NCBI GenBank assembly: GCA_002748355.1
Contig: PDSF01000049.1
Span: 35,815-99,814, forward strand
Direction of reading: 5' to 3'
DNA: 64,000 nucleotides
Source: Planctomycetota bacterium
Lineage (GTDB): Bacteria; Planctomycetota; UBA1135; GCA-002748355
Shown: positions 26,151-34,577 of the stretch, in pieces
Layout: each line of letters opens with the position of its first letter
Numbering within the stretch: the stretch's first letter is position 1
Position numbers and translations under genes: made by a program
The notes under the pieces: model-generated
The model's input: the letters and a program-made list of their open reading frames with translations, nothing else
What the model was told of the DNA's origin: nothing
Databases searched by the model: none

Positions 26151-26836
26151 TCGAGTATCTTCAGCCGCTGCTCTTAGCGATGTGGTGGGGGCTTTTGACC
26201 GCGATCAGCCCTTGTCCCCTGACGACGAATATTGCGGCGATCTCCTTCTTGAGCCGGGAGGCCGGCTCGCCGGGCCGTACGGCTTGGGCCGGCTTGGCCT
26301 ACACCCTTGGCCGAGTTGTCGCCTATGTGGGGATCGCGGCGCTGATCACGGCGAGCTTATTGCGTTCGCATAGTGTCTCGCGCTTCCTGCAGCAGAATAT
26401 GCAGCCGTTTGTGGGGCCTCTGCTGCTGATGACCGGCGTTATCCTGCTCGACCTGCTGCCCTTCAGCTTTGGGGCCGGCGTCAGCGTCAGCGAGGGCTTT
26501 GGCAAGCGCGTGCGGGCCTTGGGGTTGCTGGGGGCTTTTGCTCTTGGGCTGCTCTTTGCGCTGGCCTTCTGCCCGGTCTCGGCGGCGCTGTTCTTCATGC
26601 AGCTGATCCCCCTCGCCGTGGCCGAAGGGTCGGTGCTGCTCCTGCCTTCGCTCTACGGTGTCGGCACCGCGCTGCCCATCGTGGCCTTTGTCCTGGTGAT
26701 CGCGTTTAGCTCGGAGCAGCTCGGCAAGCGCTTCACGCAAGCGCAGGCTTTGGCTCGCTGGTCGAAGCTGGGGACCGGAGTGCTCCTACTCGCAATCGGC
26801 CTCTACATGCTTTTCGCCCACACCTTCTTTGGCTAG
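26147..26836 (+). CDS. arsG: ArsG family efflux permease (CcdA/DsbD-like membrane protein)
   Basis: 229 residues; ATG 26147 overlaps the arsF stop (ATGA), giving a fully coupled gene row. Six helices are visible, in two repeats as in CcdA/DsbD-like transporters: WWGLLTAISPCPLTTNIAAI with the proline-cysteine-proline turn, WAGLAYTLGRVVAYVGIAAL, FVGPLLLMTGVILLDLLPF, then LLGAFALGLLFALAFCPVSA with a second Cys-Pro turn, and the C-terminal helices. Paired Cys-Pro turns are the functional feature of this fold. In ArsEFG systems ArsG exports the reduced aminophenyl arsenical. The native substrate here is open, but the gene order supports one functional unit. Confidence 0.8.
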   Translation: MIEYLQPLLLAMWWGLLTAISPCPLTTNIAAISFLSREAGSPGRTAWAGLAYTLGRVVAYVGIAALITASLLRSHSVSRFLQQNMQPFVGPLLLMTGVILLDLLPFSFGAGVSVSEGFGKRVRALGLLGAFALGLLFALAFCPVSAALFFMQLIPLAVAEGSVLLLPSLYGVGTALPIVAFVLVIAFSSEQLGKRFTQAQALARWSKLGTGVLLLAIGLYMLFAHTFFG

Positions 26837-26936
26837 CGGCGCGGCGGCAGCCCTGGCGAGGCCGTGTGGACCGCCTTCCTCCGGCAAGAGCGGCTGATGC
26901 GTGGAATCCCAGGGCAGCGGCCGCACAATGCGCGGC

Positions 26937-27701
26937 ATGAATGCGAAAAGCTATGTCTATGACGTGAGCGAGCTCGACTTCGCCGAGAAGGTGGTGGATG
27001 CGAGCCGCGACGGCCTTGTGCTCGTGGACTTTTGGGCCTCTTGGTGTGCCCCCTGCCGGACCTTGGCGCCGATACTGGAGCGCCTAGCCGAAGAGGGGCA
27101 TGGCACGTTGAGGGTCGCCAAGGTCGATACCGAGAAGGAGCCGCGCTTGGCCCAGGCCTTTCGGGTGCAGAGCGTCCCCTTCGTGGTCGCGATCAAGGAT
27201 GGCAAGCCGGTGGATGCCTTTGCTGGCGCCCTCCCCGAGGACCAGCTACGGGCCTTCTGCGAAGATTACGGAGCCGTCTTTGGCGCTGCCGATTCGATTC
27301 TCGACGCCGAGATCCTGAATGAGCCGTTGCCGCTGGCGAAGCAGGCGCTGAAGCAGGCGGATGTCGCGGGCTTCAGGGCGCAGGTGGAGGCACTTGGGGA
27401 GATGGAGGAGGACGAGGACGAGTTTCGCGATGCCGAGCGGCTCGTGGAGGCGGCGGCCTTCTTCTGTGGCGACCTGCCCAGCGAAGGACCGGCGGCAGCG
27501 GCGCTGCAGGCGGCGCATGCCTCGTGGACGCAAGGGGCGCTCGAGCGCTGCCTGGACCAACTCCTGGAGAGCATTAGCGAGGATCCCGCCCTGGCCGAGG
27601 AGCTGGCACGCAAGGCCATCGTGGCGCTCTTCGTCGTGCATGCCGAACAGGAAACCTTGGTGCGCCAGGTCCGCAGGCGCCTGGCCATCCTGCTGCACTG
27701 A
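26937..27701 (+). CDS. CnoX/YbbN-like thioredoxin with C-terminal helical repeat domain
   Basis: 254 residues from ATG 26937 (ATG 26928 is an alternative). Residues about 20-110 are a thioredoxin fold with VDFWASWCAPCRTLAP, KVDTEKEPRLAQAFRVQ and the cis-Pro in SVPFVVAIKDG. The last 120 residues are helical (EILNEPLPLAKQALKQ, EDPALAEELARKAIVALFVV), the TPR-like domain of CnoX/YbbN. In E. coli, YbbN uses this arrangement to protect proteins from oxidative unfolding and hand them to GroEL. Here, unlike the SxxC of E. coli YbbN, the active site is a complete WCAPC, so it is potentially a real disulfide reductase. It follows arsG by about 100 bp and may be transcribed with it. Confidence 0.85.
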   Translation: MNAKSYVYDVSELDFAEKVVDASRDGLVLVDFWASWCAPCRTLAPILERLAEEGHGTLRVAKVDTEKEPRLAQAFRVQSVPFVVAIKDGKPVDAFAGALPEDQLRAFCEDYGAVFGAADSILDAEILNEPLPLAKQALKQADVAGFRAQVEALGEMEEDEDEFRDAERLVEAAAFFCGDLPSEGPAAAALQAAHASWTQGALERCLDQLLESISEDPALAEELARKAIVALFVVHAEQETLVRQVRRRLAILLH

Positions 27702-27890
27702 GCGTGAGTTCAAAGATCTGTTCGGACAAGGGCCCGATTCAGAAGGAAGTTTGATGAAAGCCATTGCCCTGTCAGGGGGCATTCGTGATCGTTCCAGTAG
27801 TTTCGCTCGCGGTCTTGCCGGGTGGCCTTGTGGAGAGAGCCGTTCGTGCGCAGCCACGAGTTCCTTTCGTAGCCAGGACAAAGGTGCTCC

Positions 27891-29012
27891 ATGGTTCTTG
27901 TGTTCATCCCTCGTGAGGGAGAGGCCGGTGAGACGCGAGTCGCCGCCACTCCCGAGACCGTCAAGGGCCTGATCAAGGCGGGTGCGACCGTCTCGGTCGA
28001 GAGCGGAGCGGGAGAGCCCGCTGGCTTCCCCGACGCCGATTACCGCGAAGCAGGCGCCGAGCTCGGCGAGGCTAAGTGGGGCGAGGCCGACCTTGTCCTG
28101 GGGATCCGCCCTCCAGCCCCAGAGCAGTGCAGCTCGATGAAGCAGGGCGCGAGCCTGGTTTGCGGTATGCAGCCGCAGCTCTGTCCTGATCAGGTCAAGG
28201 CCTGCCGGGACGCCCAGGTCACGCTCTTCGCGATGGATGTGATCCCGCGTATCTCGCGAGCTCAGAGCATGGACGTGCTCTCCAGTCAGGCGACGGTCGC
28301 TGGCTATGTGGCGGTGCTGCTTGGCGCGCTGGAGATGCCCAGCTTCATGCCGCAGTTCATGACCGCGGCGGGCACGATTCGTCCGGCCAAGGTGCTGATC
28401 CTCGGCGCTGGTGTAGCGGGTTTGCAGGCGATTGCGACGGCACGCCGCCTCGGCGCCCAGGTCGAAGCCAATGACATCCGTCCCGAGGTCAAGGAGCAGG
28501 TCGAGAGCCTCGGCGCCAAGTTCGTCGAGACCGTCAAGCAGGACAGCTCCGAGGACAGCGGTGGGTACGCCAAGGAGTCGAGCGAGGAGTCGCTGCAGGA
28601 GCAGCGGAGAATCCTCTCTGAGCACATTGCGGCGGCTAGCCTCGTGGTTACGACGGCGCTGATTCCCGGGCGCCCCGCTCCGAAGCTGATCACGACCGAG
28701 ATGCGTAAGGACATGCGCGCGGGTGGCGTGATCGTCGACCTGGCAGCGCCGATGGGCGGCAACGTCGAAGGCAGCGTCGTCGGCGAAACCGTCGAAGACA
28801 ACGGCGTCAAAATCATCGGCCCGAGCAACCTGCCGGCGCAGTTGCCGCGCGATGCGAGCCAGATGTTCGCACGCAATATCTTTTCCCTACTCAAGCTCAT
28901 GCTGCGTGAGCAAAGCTGGGACCCGGATTGGGAAGACGAAATCGTCAAGGCTTGCTGCATCACCAAGGATGGTGAGATCAAGCACGAGGCCACTAAGGAA
29001 GCCATCGGCTGA
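27891..29012 (+). CDS. pntAA: Proton-translocating NAD(P) transhydrogenase subunit alpha part 1 (dI)
   Basis: 373 residues. This is the NAD(H)-binding domain I: VFIPREGEAGETRVAATPE at the N-terminus, LFAMDVIPRISRAQSMDVLS, the Rossmann motif LILGAGVAGLQAIATARRLG, the mobile loop region around SGGYAKESSEE, and VDLAAPMGGNVEGSV. A separate gene for this part, as in Rhodospirillum rubrum, distinguishes the three-subunit form from the E. coli two-subunit form. It opens a three-gene operon with pntAB (11 bp later) and pntB. Together they couple proton flow to NADPH formation at the inner membrane. A 189-bp leader upstream (27702-27890) carries no gene that I can support. Confidence 0.97.
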   Translation: MVLVFIPREGEAGETRVAATPETVKGLIKAGATVSVESGAGEPAGFPDADYREAGAELGEAKWGEADLVLGIRPPAPEQCSSMKQGASLVCGMQPQLCPDQVKACRDAQVTLFAMDVIPRISRAQSMDVLSSQATVAGYVAVLLGALEMPSFMPQFMTAAGTIRPAKVLILGAGVAGLQAIATARRLGAQVEANDIRPEVKEQVESLGAKFVETVKQDSSEDSGGYAKESSEESLQEQRRILSEHIAAASLVVTTALIPGRPAPKLITTEMRKDMRAGGVIVDLAAPMGGNVEGSVVGETVEDNGVKIIGPSNLPAQLPRDASQMFARNIFSLLKLMLREQSWDPDWEDEIVKACCITKDGEIKHEATKEAIG

Positions 29013-29023
29013 GAGGAAGCACC

Positions 29024-29308
29024 ATGGAAGCCATTCTCATCTTCATGTTCGTGCTGGCCTCGTTCCTCGGTTTCGAGATCATCACCAAAGTTCCGGCGAC
29101 CCTGCATACGCCATTGATGTCGGGCTCGAACGCGATCTCCGGCATCACCATCGTAGGTGCCATCACCGCGCTGGGGGCGGGGATGCCTGGCATCGGACAT
29201 TGGCTCGGCATGCTCGCGCTGATTTTTGCCGCGATCAACGTGGTGGGTGGCTTCCTGGTCACCGACCGCATGCTCGCGATGTTCGGCTCCAAGAAGAAGA
29301 GAAACTAA
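29024..29308 (+). CDS. pntAB: Proton-translocating NAD(P) transhydrogenase subunit alpha part 2 (membrane dII part)
   Basis: 94 residues with three transmembrane helices (AILIFMFVLASFLGFEII, IVGAITALGAGMPGIGHW, LALIFAAINVVGGFLVTDRM). TLHTPLMSGSNAISG between helices 1 and 2 is the conserved PntAB motif. With the N-terminal part of PntB it forms the proton channel. Start ATG 29024 is 11 bp after the pntAA stop with AGAGGAAGC upstream. It ends in a basic FGSKKKRN tail. Confidence 0.97.
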   Translation: MEAILIFMFVLASFLGFEIITKVPATLHTPLMSGSNAISGITIVGAITALGAGMPGIGHWLGMLALIFAAINVVGGFLVTDRMLAMFGSKKKRN

Positions 29309-29327
29309 GGCGCAAGGAGCAGAGACC

Positions 29328-30764
29328 ATGGGTTGGTACATCTACCTCTACATCCTGGGCAGCGCCTTCTTCATCATTGGTATGAAGGGCCTGACTCGGG
29401 TCAAAACCGCACGCAGTTCCCTGCGCCTTGCCGCGCTAGGCATGGCCCTCGCCATGATCGCGGCGATTATTCAGACGACCGGGATCAGTTGGTGGATGCT
29501 GCTGCTTGGCCTGGCCATCGGCAGCGCCATTGGTGGTTACCTGGCGGTGAGCGTGCCGATGACGGCCATGCCAGAACTCGTCGCGGCCTTCAATGGCTTT
29601 GGCGGTGTGGCCTCGGCCTTCGTGGCTTTCGCGGCGGCAGCCAAGTTCGCTGGGATCGCCGATATTGCTGGGATAGGGCGATTCGCTGGAGCCCGGAATG
29701 TTGGATTGACGCTTTCCCAGGCCGGGCTGTCTGGCTGGATCATGCCTGCCACCGTCTTTATTGGCATGCTGACCCTGGTCGGCAGCTTTGTCGCCTACTT
29801 CAAGCTGGGCGGCAAGAAGATGCTGCACCCACTGCAGGGCGCTAAGCGAAACCAGTTCCATATCGCCCTCGGTGTGGTCTCCCTCGGCATGGTCTTCTGG
29901 TCCGTTTTCGGCGGCACTGGCGCTGGTCTGTGGATTCCGATGATCATCATCGCGATTACCGGCGGCCTGCTTGGCTGGTACCTAACTCTGCCGATTGGCG
30001 GTGCCGACATGCCGGTGGTGGTGGCCCTGCTCAACAGTTATTCCGGTATCGCCGCGGCGGCTTCGGGCTTTGTGATCGGTAACTTCATGCTGATTACCGG
30101 CGGTGCACTTGTCGGTGCCTCGGGCCTGATCTTGACCAAGATCATGTGCAAGGCGATGAACCGCTCGCTCGGCAACGTGCTGATCGGCGGCATCGGCGAC
30201 GACAGCCAGGCGGAGGATGCTCGCGACTACACGAATGTCAAAGAGACCAGCCCTGAAGAAGTCGCGATGCTCTGCGCCGACGCAACGAGTGTCGTGATTG
30301 TGCCGGGTTATGGCCTCGCCGTTGCCCAGGCCCAGCACGTGACCCGTGAGTTGGCTGATGAGCTGATCAAGGCCGGCGTCGAAGTTCGCTATGCGATCCA
30401 TCCTGTTGCTGGGCGCATGCCCGGTCACATGAACGTCCTCCTTGCCGAGGCTGATGTGCCGGTCGAGCAGCTCTTCGAGATGGACCAGATCAACGCCGAC
30501 TTTAAGCAGACAGACCTGGTCATCGTTACCGGCGCGAATGATGTCGTGAACCCTGTGGCTCGCACCGACCCCCAAAGTCCGATTGCTGGCATGCCAATCC
30601 TGGACGTGATCCAGGCCCAGACAGTGGTCGTGATCAAACGTTCGCTCAGTCCTGGCTATGCGGGGATCAAGAACCCACTCTTCGAGGCGGATAACTGCCT
30701 GATGCTCTTCTCTGATGCGAAGAAGGCTCTCACCGAGATGGTCGAGGAGGTTAAGGACCTCTGA
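29328..30764 (+). CDS. pntB: Proton-translocating NAD(P) transhydrogenase subunit beta
   Basis: 478 residues from ATG 29328, preceded by AAGGAG at 6-8 base spacing; the open frame extends upstream to 29226 but overlaps pntAB and has no ribosome site. The N-terminal half has about nine helices, with PMTAMPELVAAFNGFGG and PIGGADMPVVVALLNSYSG, the conserved channel motifs. The C-terminal dIII domain binds NADP(H) through GYGLAVAQAQH, AIHPVAGRMPGHMNVLLAEA, VIVTGANDVVNP and KRSLSPGYAG. It completes the three-subunit transhydrogenase that uses the proton gradient to drive hydride transfer from NADH to NADP+. Confidence 0.97.
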   Translation: MGWYIYLYILGSAFFIIGMKGLTRVKTARSSLRLAALGMALAMIAAIIQTTGISWWMLLLGLAIGSAIGGYLAVSVPMTAMPELVAAFNGFGGVASAFVAFAAAAKFAGIADIAGIGRFAGARNVGLTLSQAGLSGWIMPATVFIGMLTLVGSFVAYFKLGGKKMLHPLQGAKRNQFHIALGVVSLGMVFWSVFGGTGAGLWIPMIIIAITGGLLGWYLTLPIGGADMPVVVALLNSYSGIAAAASGFVIGNFMLITGGALVGASGLILTKIMCKAMNRSLGNVLIGGIGDDSQAEDARDYTNVKETSPEEVAMLCADATSVVIVPGYGLAVAQAQHVTRELADELIKAGVEVRYAIHPVAGRMPGHMNVLLAEADVPVEQLFEMDQINADFKQTDLVIVTGANDVVNPVARTDPQSPIAGMPILDVIQAQTVVVIKRSLSPGYAGIKNPLFEADNCLMLFSDAKKALTEMVEEVKDL

Positions 30765-31230
30765 TAGAGAGCCCTGGGTAGCGTCGATCCAGGCGCTTAG
30801 CCTCGGCTCCCATCTCCAACGGTGCTAGCGGGCAGAGTGCTCTTCGGAGACCTTTGCCCGCTTCTTTGTACAGATCCGGGCCGTAGCTGCCTGGGCTATC
30901 GGGTTGCTCCCTGTCTGCGAGTGCCTGCCTGGGCGAGAGTTGCGGGGTATACCCGCCTCAGGAGTCAGGTTTCGGAGTTCCTTTGTCCAGGGTGTGACAA
31001 AGAGCTTGCGAGGGCAGGAAGGAAACTGCGCCAAGATCTGAAAAACTTGATCAGTGCCACCGAGGAGCCGCGTAGGCCTCTCGAGACCTGGCAGCTGCCT
31101 CTTTGGAGTCAGCAGTCTCTTTCCCCTTCGTCTGTCAAGCTCAAGTGCTTCTGCCCTCGTTTCTCTGAGGTCTTGTTGCCCGGCTGCTGACCTCTCTTTC
31201 TTCCGTGAACTCTGTCCGAGGTTTTTCCCT
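30765..31230. other. Intergenic region before the DUF1800 gene, no supported gene
   Basis: A 466-bp gap. CCTGG (30773-30777) and CCAGG (30789-30793) form a weak hairpin after pntB, with no T-run. GGGTATACCC (30945-30954) is a perfect 10-bp palindrome that could be an operator for the DUF1800-DUF1501 pair. A frame at 30822-31190 is open but its composition and the lack of a ribosome site do not support a gene. The DUF1800 start at 31231 is preceded by CCGAGG. Confidence 0.4.
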
Positions 31231-32757
31231 ATGAATCCGCTTACAGGCGTAGCCCGCGCCTCTCGCGTAAGTTCGGCTCGACACGTGGTTGTGCCGGGCC
31301 CCGTGCTTCCCGGTTCTGGTGGCCGACCCTTGGCGAGTGCGCATGAGGATCTGAGTCCTTGGCAGCCGAGTGCCCAGGATCGGTGGGACGCGAGGAAGGC
31401 TCGCCATCTGATGCGGCGTGCGGGTTTCTCGGCGCCTGGGAAGGACATCGATAGTCTCGTCAAGATTGGGCACAAGCTGGCGATCGACATCGTGCTGCTG
31501 ATGCCGGGGGAGGTCATTCCGGTTGCGGGTATCTTCCAGCTGCCGCACGGCGAGTTGATCAACCTGTCGAGTCGGAAGGAATCGGTTGCGGCCTGGCTTT
31601 ATTTGATGGCCAACAGCAAGTGGCAGTTACAGGAGAAGATGGCACTCTTCTGGCACGACCACTTCGCCACTGGCATCAGCAAGGTGCGCTATCCCGAGCT
31701 GATGACGCGGCAGATCAACCTGTTCAGGCGTGAGGGGCTGGGCAACTTCCGAGACTTGTTGATCGAAGTTAGTGCTGACCCGGCGATGCTTTACTGGCTC
31801 GACAACCGCTTGAGCCGTGCGAGAAAGCCTAACGAGAACTACGCCCGCGAGATTATCGAACTCTTCTCGATGGGGGTTGGTAGCGGTTACACGGAGAAGG
31901 ACATTCAGGAGGCGGCCCGCTGTTTTTCTGGGTGGTACTGCATTCTCGACCGTTCCGTTTTCCAGCCGCGTTACCACGACTTTGGCCAGAAGCAGGTCCT
32001 TGGTAAGACCATCTACAACCCGAAGGATGGGCGCCAGGACGGCATTGATGTGATCGACGCCATTTTGGCTCAGCCGGCGACAGCAAAGTACATGGTCAAG
32101 AAGATCTGGGAGTACTTCGTTTACTTGCGTCCGAGCCAGAAGCTCGTCGACGAGTTGGCGGCCCGCTGGCGCAAGGACGGCTATGACATTCGGGCACTGA
32201 TGGAGATCATCCTTCGGTCCAAGGCATTCTTCTCCAGCCACGCCTACCGCAAGCTGGTGAAGAGCCCGCCGGAGTTCGTTATTGGGGCCATGCGGCAAAT
32301 GAACTCCAGTGCCGTTGACTATGGCTATTTGAGCCAACTGGTCGGGGGAATGGGTTTGCAGCTCTACGACTATTCGGACCCCGACGGCCTCGAAGAGGGC
32401 GCGGCGTGGATTAACTCGCAGACGGTTATCAATCGCAGCAACTTTGCGATGGAGTTCATCCGTCAGGGCTACAGTCGGCTCCGCTACCTCCCGAGCTCGC
32501 GCTCCCACCTGCCGCCGATGGATCCTTGGGCTGAGGTGAAAAAGCACAATCTCGATACGCCGGATAAGATCGTCGACTTTTACCTCGAACTGCTTGTTGA
32601 CAGTGATGTGCCCAAGATGGTGCGGAGCAATCTCGTCGCATATATGACGCGCACCGACACTGGGACTCGAAGTTGGAACGCTAAGCAGCACGTGCCGGAG
32701 AAAGTCACTGGCTTATGTCACCTGATCCTTGCGCTTCCCGAAGCGCAGATGAACTGA
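31231..32757 (+). CDS. DUF1800 family protein
   Basis: 508 residues from ATG 31231, with CGAGG about 9 bases upstream; the frame is open further upstream but that part is not protein-like. Recognised by the family's pattern: ARHLMRRAGFSAPGKDID near the start, WQLQEKMALFWHDHFATG, NENYAREIIELFSMGVGSGY, DIQEAARCFSGW, HDFGQKQVLGKTI, and the C-terminal MEIILRSKAFFSS. These blocks are shared across planctomycete and other environmental genomes, where the gene is nearly always next to a DUF1501 gene. The biochemical role is not established; I recall suggestions of extracellular hydrolase activity. Here it precedes the DUF1501 gene by 16 bp in an apparent operon. Confidence 0.9.
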   Translation: MNPLTGVARASRVSSARHVVVPGPVLPGSGGRPLASAHEDLSPWQPSAQDRWDARKARHLMRRAGFSAPGKDIDSLVKIGHKLAIDIVLLMPGEVIPVAGIFQLPHGELINLSSRKESVAAWLYLMANSKWQLQEKMALFWHDHFATGISKVRYPELMTRQINLFRREGLGNFRDLLIEVSADPAMLYWLDNRLSRARKPNENYAREIIELFSMGVGSGYTEKDIQEAARCFSGWYCILDRSVFQPRYHDFGQKQVLGKTIYNPKDGRQDGIDVIDAILAQPATAKYMVKKIWEYFVYLRPSQKLVDELAARWRKDGYDIRALMEIILRSKAFFSSHAYRKLVKSPPEFVIGAMRQMNSSAVDYGYLSQLVGGMGLQLYDYSDPDGLEEGAAWINSQTVINRSNFAMEFIRQGYSRLRYLPSSRSHLPPMDPWAEVKKHNLDTPDKIVDFYLELLVDSDVPKMVRSNLVAYMTRTDTGTRSWNAKQHVPEKVTGLCHLILALPEAQMN

Positions 32758-32773
32758 AGAGGAGGCAGGGATC

Positions 32774-34060
32774 ATGACCCCTCACTCGACTCGTCGTTCT
32801 TTCCTCAAGAGCAGTCTCGCTGGTGGCCTAGGCGCTGGCTTGACGCTGCCGAATCTGAATCTACTTGGCAAAAAGCAGCTTGCCGCCGCTGCACCGGAGG
32901 ATCAGATCCTGATCGTCTTCCAGCTGCGAGGTGGCAACGATGCCTGGAACAACCTGTTCCCAGCCAAGCACTCGACTTTCCGGGCGGCTCGGAGCCAGCT
33001 CGCGATCCCGGTGTCGAAGGCGATCCAGCTGAAGGCCAACTCGGACCTCTACCTGCACCCGGCGCTGGCGCCGCTGAAGAAGCGCTTCGACGCGGGTGAA
33101 GTCGCCATGCTGCCGGGCGTCGGTTACCCGAACCCCAACTACTCCCACTTTCGTTCGCTAGACATTGTTGCAGCCTTCGATCCAAAGGCGGCGACGGCCT
33201 ACCGCGGTTGGCTGGCGGAGTATTTGAAGCATGGCTACACCGGCTCTTATGCGATTCCGGCCATCGACTTCGAGAGCCGGCTCAACCGCATGTTCGTGGG
33301 GCGTCCGGTGCCGACCTTTACCAAGCCCTCTGCCTTTAAGTTCCGGTTCGATCCTGCTACGCCAGTTGACGACCAGGTCGAGGCGGCGCTGCTTGAGTCG
33401 AACGCAAAGGTGCTTCGCGCGGGGGCGGGAGCAGAACTGGACTTCACAACCAAGGCCGTTGCCTCGGCTCCGGCGGATGCGAATTTGATCCAAGCTACCG
33501 GGGCAAACTGGTCGCCTAAGTCCTCGCTGTGGCCGAGCGCCAACCGTCGTGATCGGCATGTCACTCGCTACCTGCAGTACTGTGCCCGCTACATCATTAG
33601 TGGACTTAAGACGCAGGTTTATCTCTTCAGTCTCGGAGGTTTCGACACGCACGCGAACCAGGTGGCTAACGGTAGTCCCGAGCAGGGCAATCATGCGGAC
33701 TTGCTTGGGGCCATGGCACAGGGGATTGACGCCTTCTTCGATGAACTCAAGCGTGCCGGTCAGGAGAAGCGTGCGGTCGTTTACGTCTGCAGCGAGTTCG
33801 GCCGGCGTGCCGGAGAAAATGCCAATCTAGGCTCTGACCACGGCGCTGCGGGTATCTCGTACCTCGTCGGACCCCAGGTCAAGGGTGGTGTGCATAGTCC
33901 CTACCCGGACTGGTCGAAGGTGAGCAAGCCATATAACCGGGCAAACATCCAATACACCGTCGACTTCCGTTCGGTCTACGCGACGATTATCGAAAAGTAT
34001 TGGAAGGTTGACCACAGCAAGGTGCTTGGGCAGAAGTTCCCGTTGCTGGGCCTTTTCTAA
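32774..34060 (+). CDS. DUF1501 family protein with Tat signal
   Basis: 428 residues. The N-terminus MTPHSTRRSFLKSSLAGGLG is a twin-arginine signal (TRRSFLK), so it is exported folded. Family blocks: ILIVFQLRGGNDAWNNLFP, GYPNPNYSHFRSLDIVAAF, the strand LGGFDTHANQ, and the C-terminal VVYVCSEFGRRAGEN, NLGSDHGAAGISYLVG and FRSVYATIIEKYW. DUF1501 proteins are related to the alkaline phosphatase/sulfatase fold; the aspartate and histidine in GFDTHA and GSDHGA could bind metal, but substrate and activity are unknown. It sits 16 bp after the DUF1800 gene, the standard pairing. Confidence 0.92.
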   Translation: MTPHSTRRSFLKSSLAGGLGAGLTLPNLNLLGKKQLAAAAPEDQILIVFQLRGGNDAWNNLFPAKHSTFRAARSQLAIPVSKAIQLKANSDLYLHPALAPLKKRFDAGEVAMLPGVGYPNPNYSHFRSLDIVAAFDPKAATAYRGWLAEYLKHGYTGSYAIPAIDFESRLNRMFVGRPVPTFTKPSAFKFRFDPATPVDDQVEAALLESNAKVLRAGAGAELDFTTKAVASAPADANLIQATGANWSPKSSLWPSANRRDRHVTRYLQYCARYIISGLKTQVYLFSLGGFDTHANQVANGSPEQGNHADLLGAMAQGIDAFFDELKRAGQEKRAVVYVCSEFGRRAGENANLGSDHGAAGISYLVGPQVKGGVHSPYPDWSKVSKPYNRANIQYTVDFRSVYATIIEKYWKVDHSKVLGQKFPLLGLF

Positions 34061-34089
34061 GGCGGAGTTCCTAGAGTAGAGAGATCCAT

Positions 34090-34506
34090 ATGCAGCAGCA
34101 CCTGCGCGAGTTCGTTATCGCAACGCGGGGTCCCGGCGCCGTCGACATAAGTGACGAGCTTTGCGCTTGGGTACGGGACTGCGGAGTCGAACAGGGTCTA
34201 TTGACCCTGCTGGTTCGGCATACCTCGGCCTCGCTGGTTATCCAGGAGAATGCCGATCCTCAGGTTTTGGTCGATCTACAGAACTACCTGGATCGTCTCG
34301 CGCCGCATAACGATCCGCGCTACCTGCATACGGCGGAGGGGCCGGACGATATGCCGGCGCACCTGCGATCGGCGCTGACCAGCACGACCCTTTCGCTGCC
34401 GGTCATGGGAGGCCGCCCGGCGCTGGGGACCTGGCAGGCGATCTACCTGTGGGAGCACCGGGATCAAGGGCACAGGCGGCGGATCGCAGCTCAGCTGCTG
34501 GGTTGA
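34090..34506 (+). CDS. yjbQ: YjbQ/UPF0047 family protein
   Basis: 138 residues starting at ATG 34090 (GTAGAGAGATCC upstream). The family fold is visible from LREFVIATRGPGAVDISDEL, CGVEQGLLTLLVRHTSASLV, QENADPQVLVDLQNYLDRL, the conserved HTAEGPDDMPAHLRSALTST and the ending LGTWQAIYLWEHRD. His in VRHTSAS and the HTAEGPDDMPAH motif are the invariant residues of this small trimeric enzyme family, which shows weak thiamin phosphate synthase activity when overproduced. It lies 29 bp after the DUF1501 gene but is unrelated in function. The following 71 bp to the next, convergent gene contain no obvious hairpin. Confidence 0.9.
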   Translation: MQQHLREFVIATRGPGAVDISDELCAWVRDCGVEQGLLTLLVRHTSASLVIQENADPQVLVDLQNYLDRLAPHNDPRYLHTAEGPDDMPAHLRSALTSTTLSLPVMGGRPALGTWQAIYLWEHRDQGHRRRIAAQLLG

Positions 34507-34577
34507 TGCAGCTCCTGTGCCGGGCGGGTTCCGAGTGTCTGCTTTGTCGGCAGGCAGGGACCCTGCCTGGCACTGGC

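Noticed and set aside
27246..28625. A 459-codon minus-strand frame over the CnoX-like and pntAA genes
   Set aside because: Antisense shadow of two recognisable genes; no family motif, and no ribosome site.
30822..31190. Plus-strand 122-codon frame with a cysteine pair before DUF1800
   Set aside because: No ribosome site, low-quality composition, and the real start lies at 31231.
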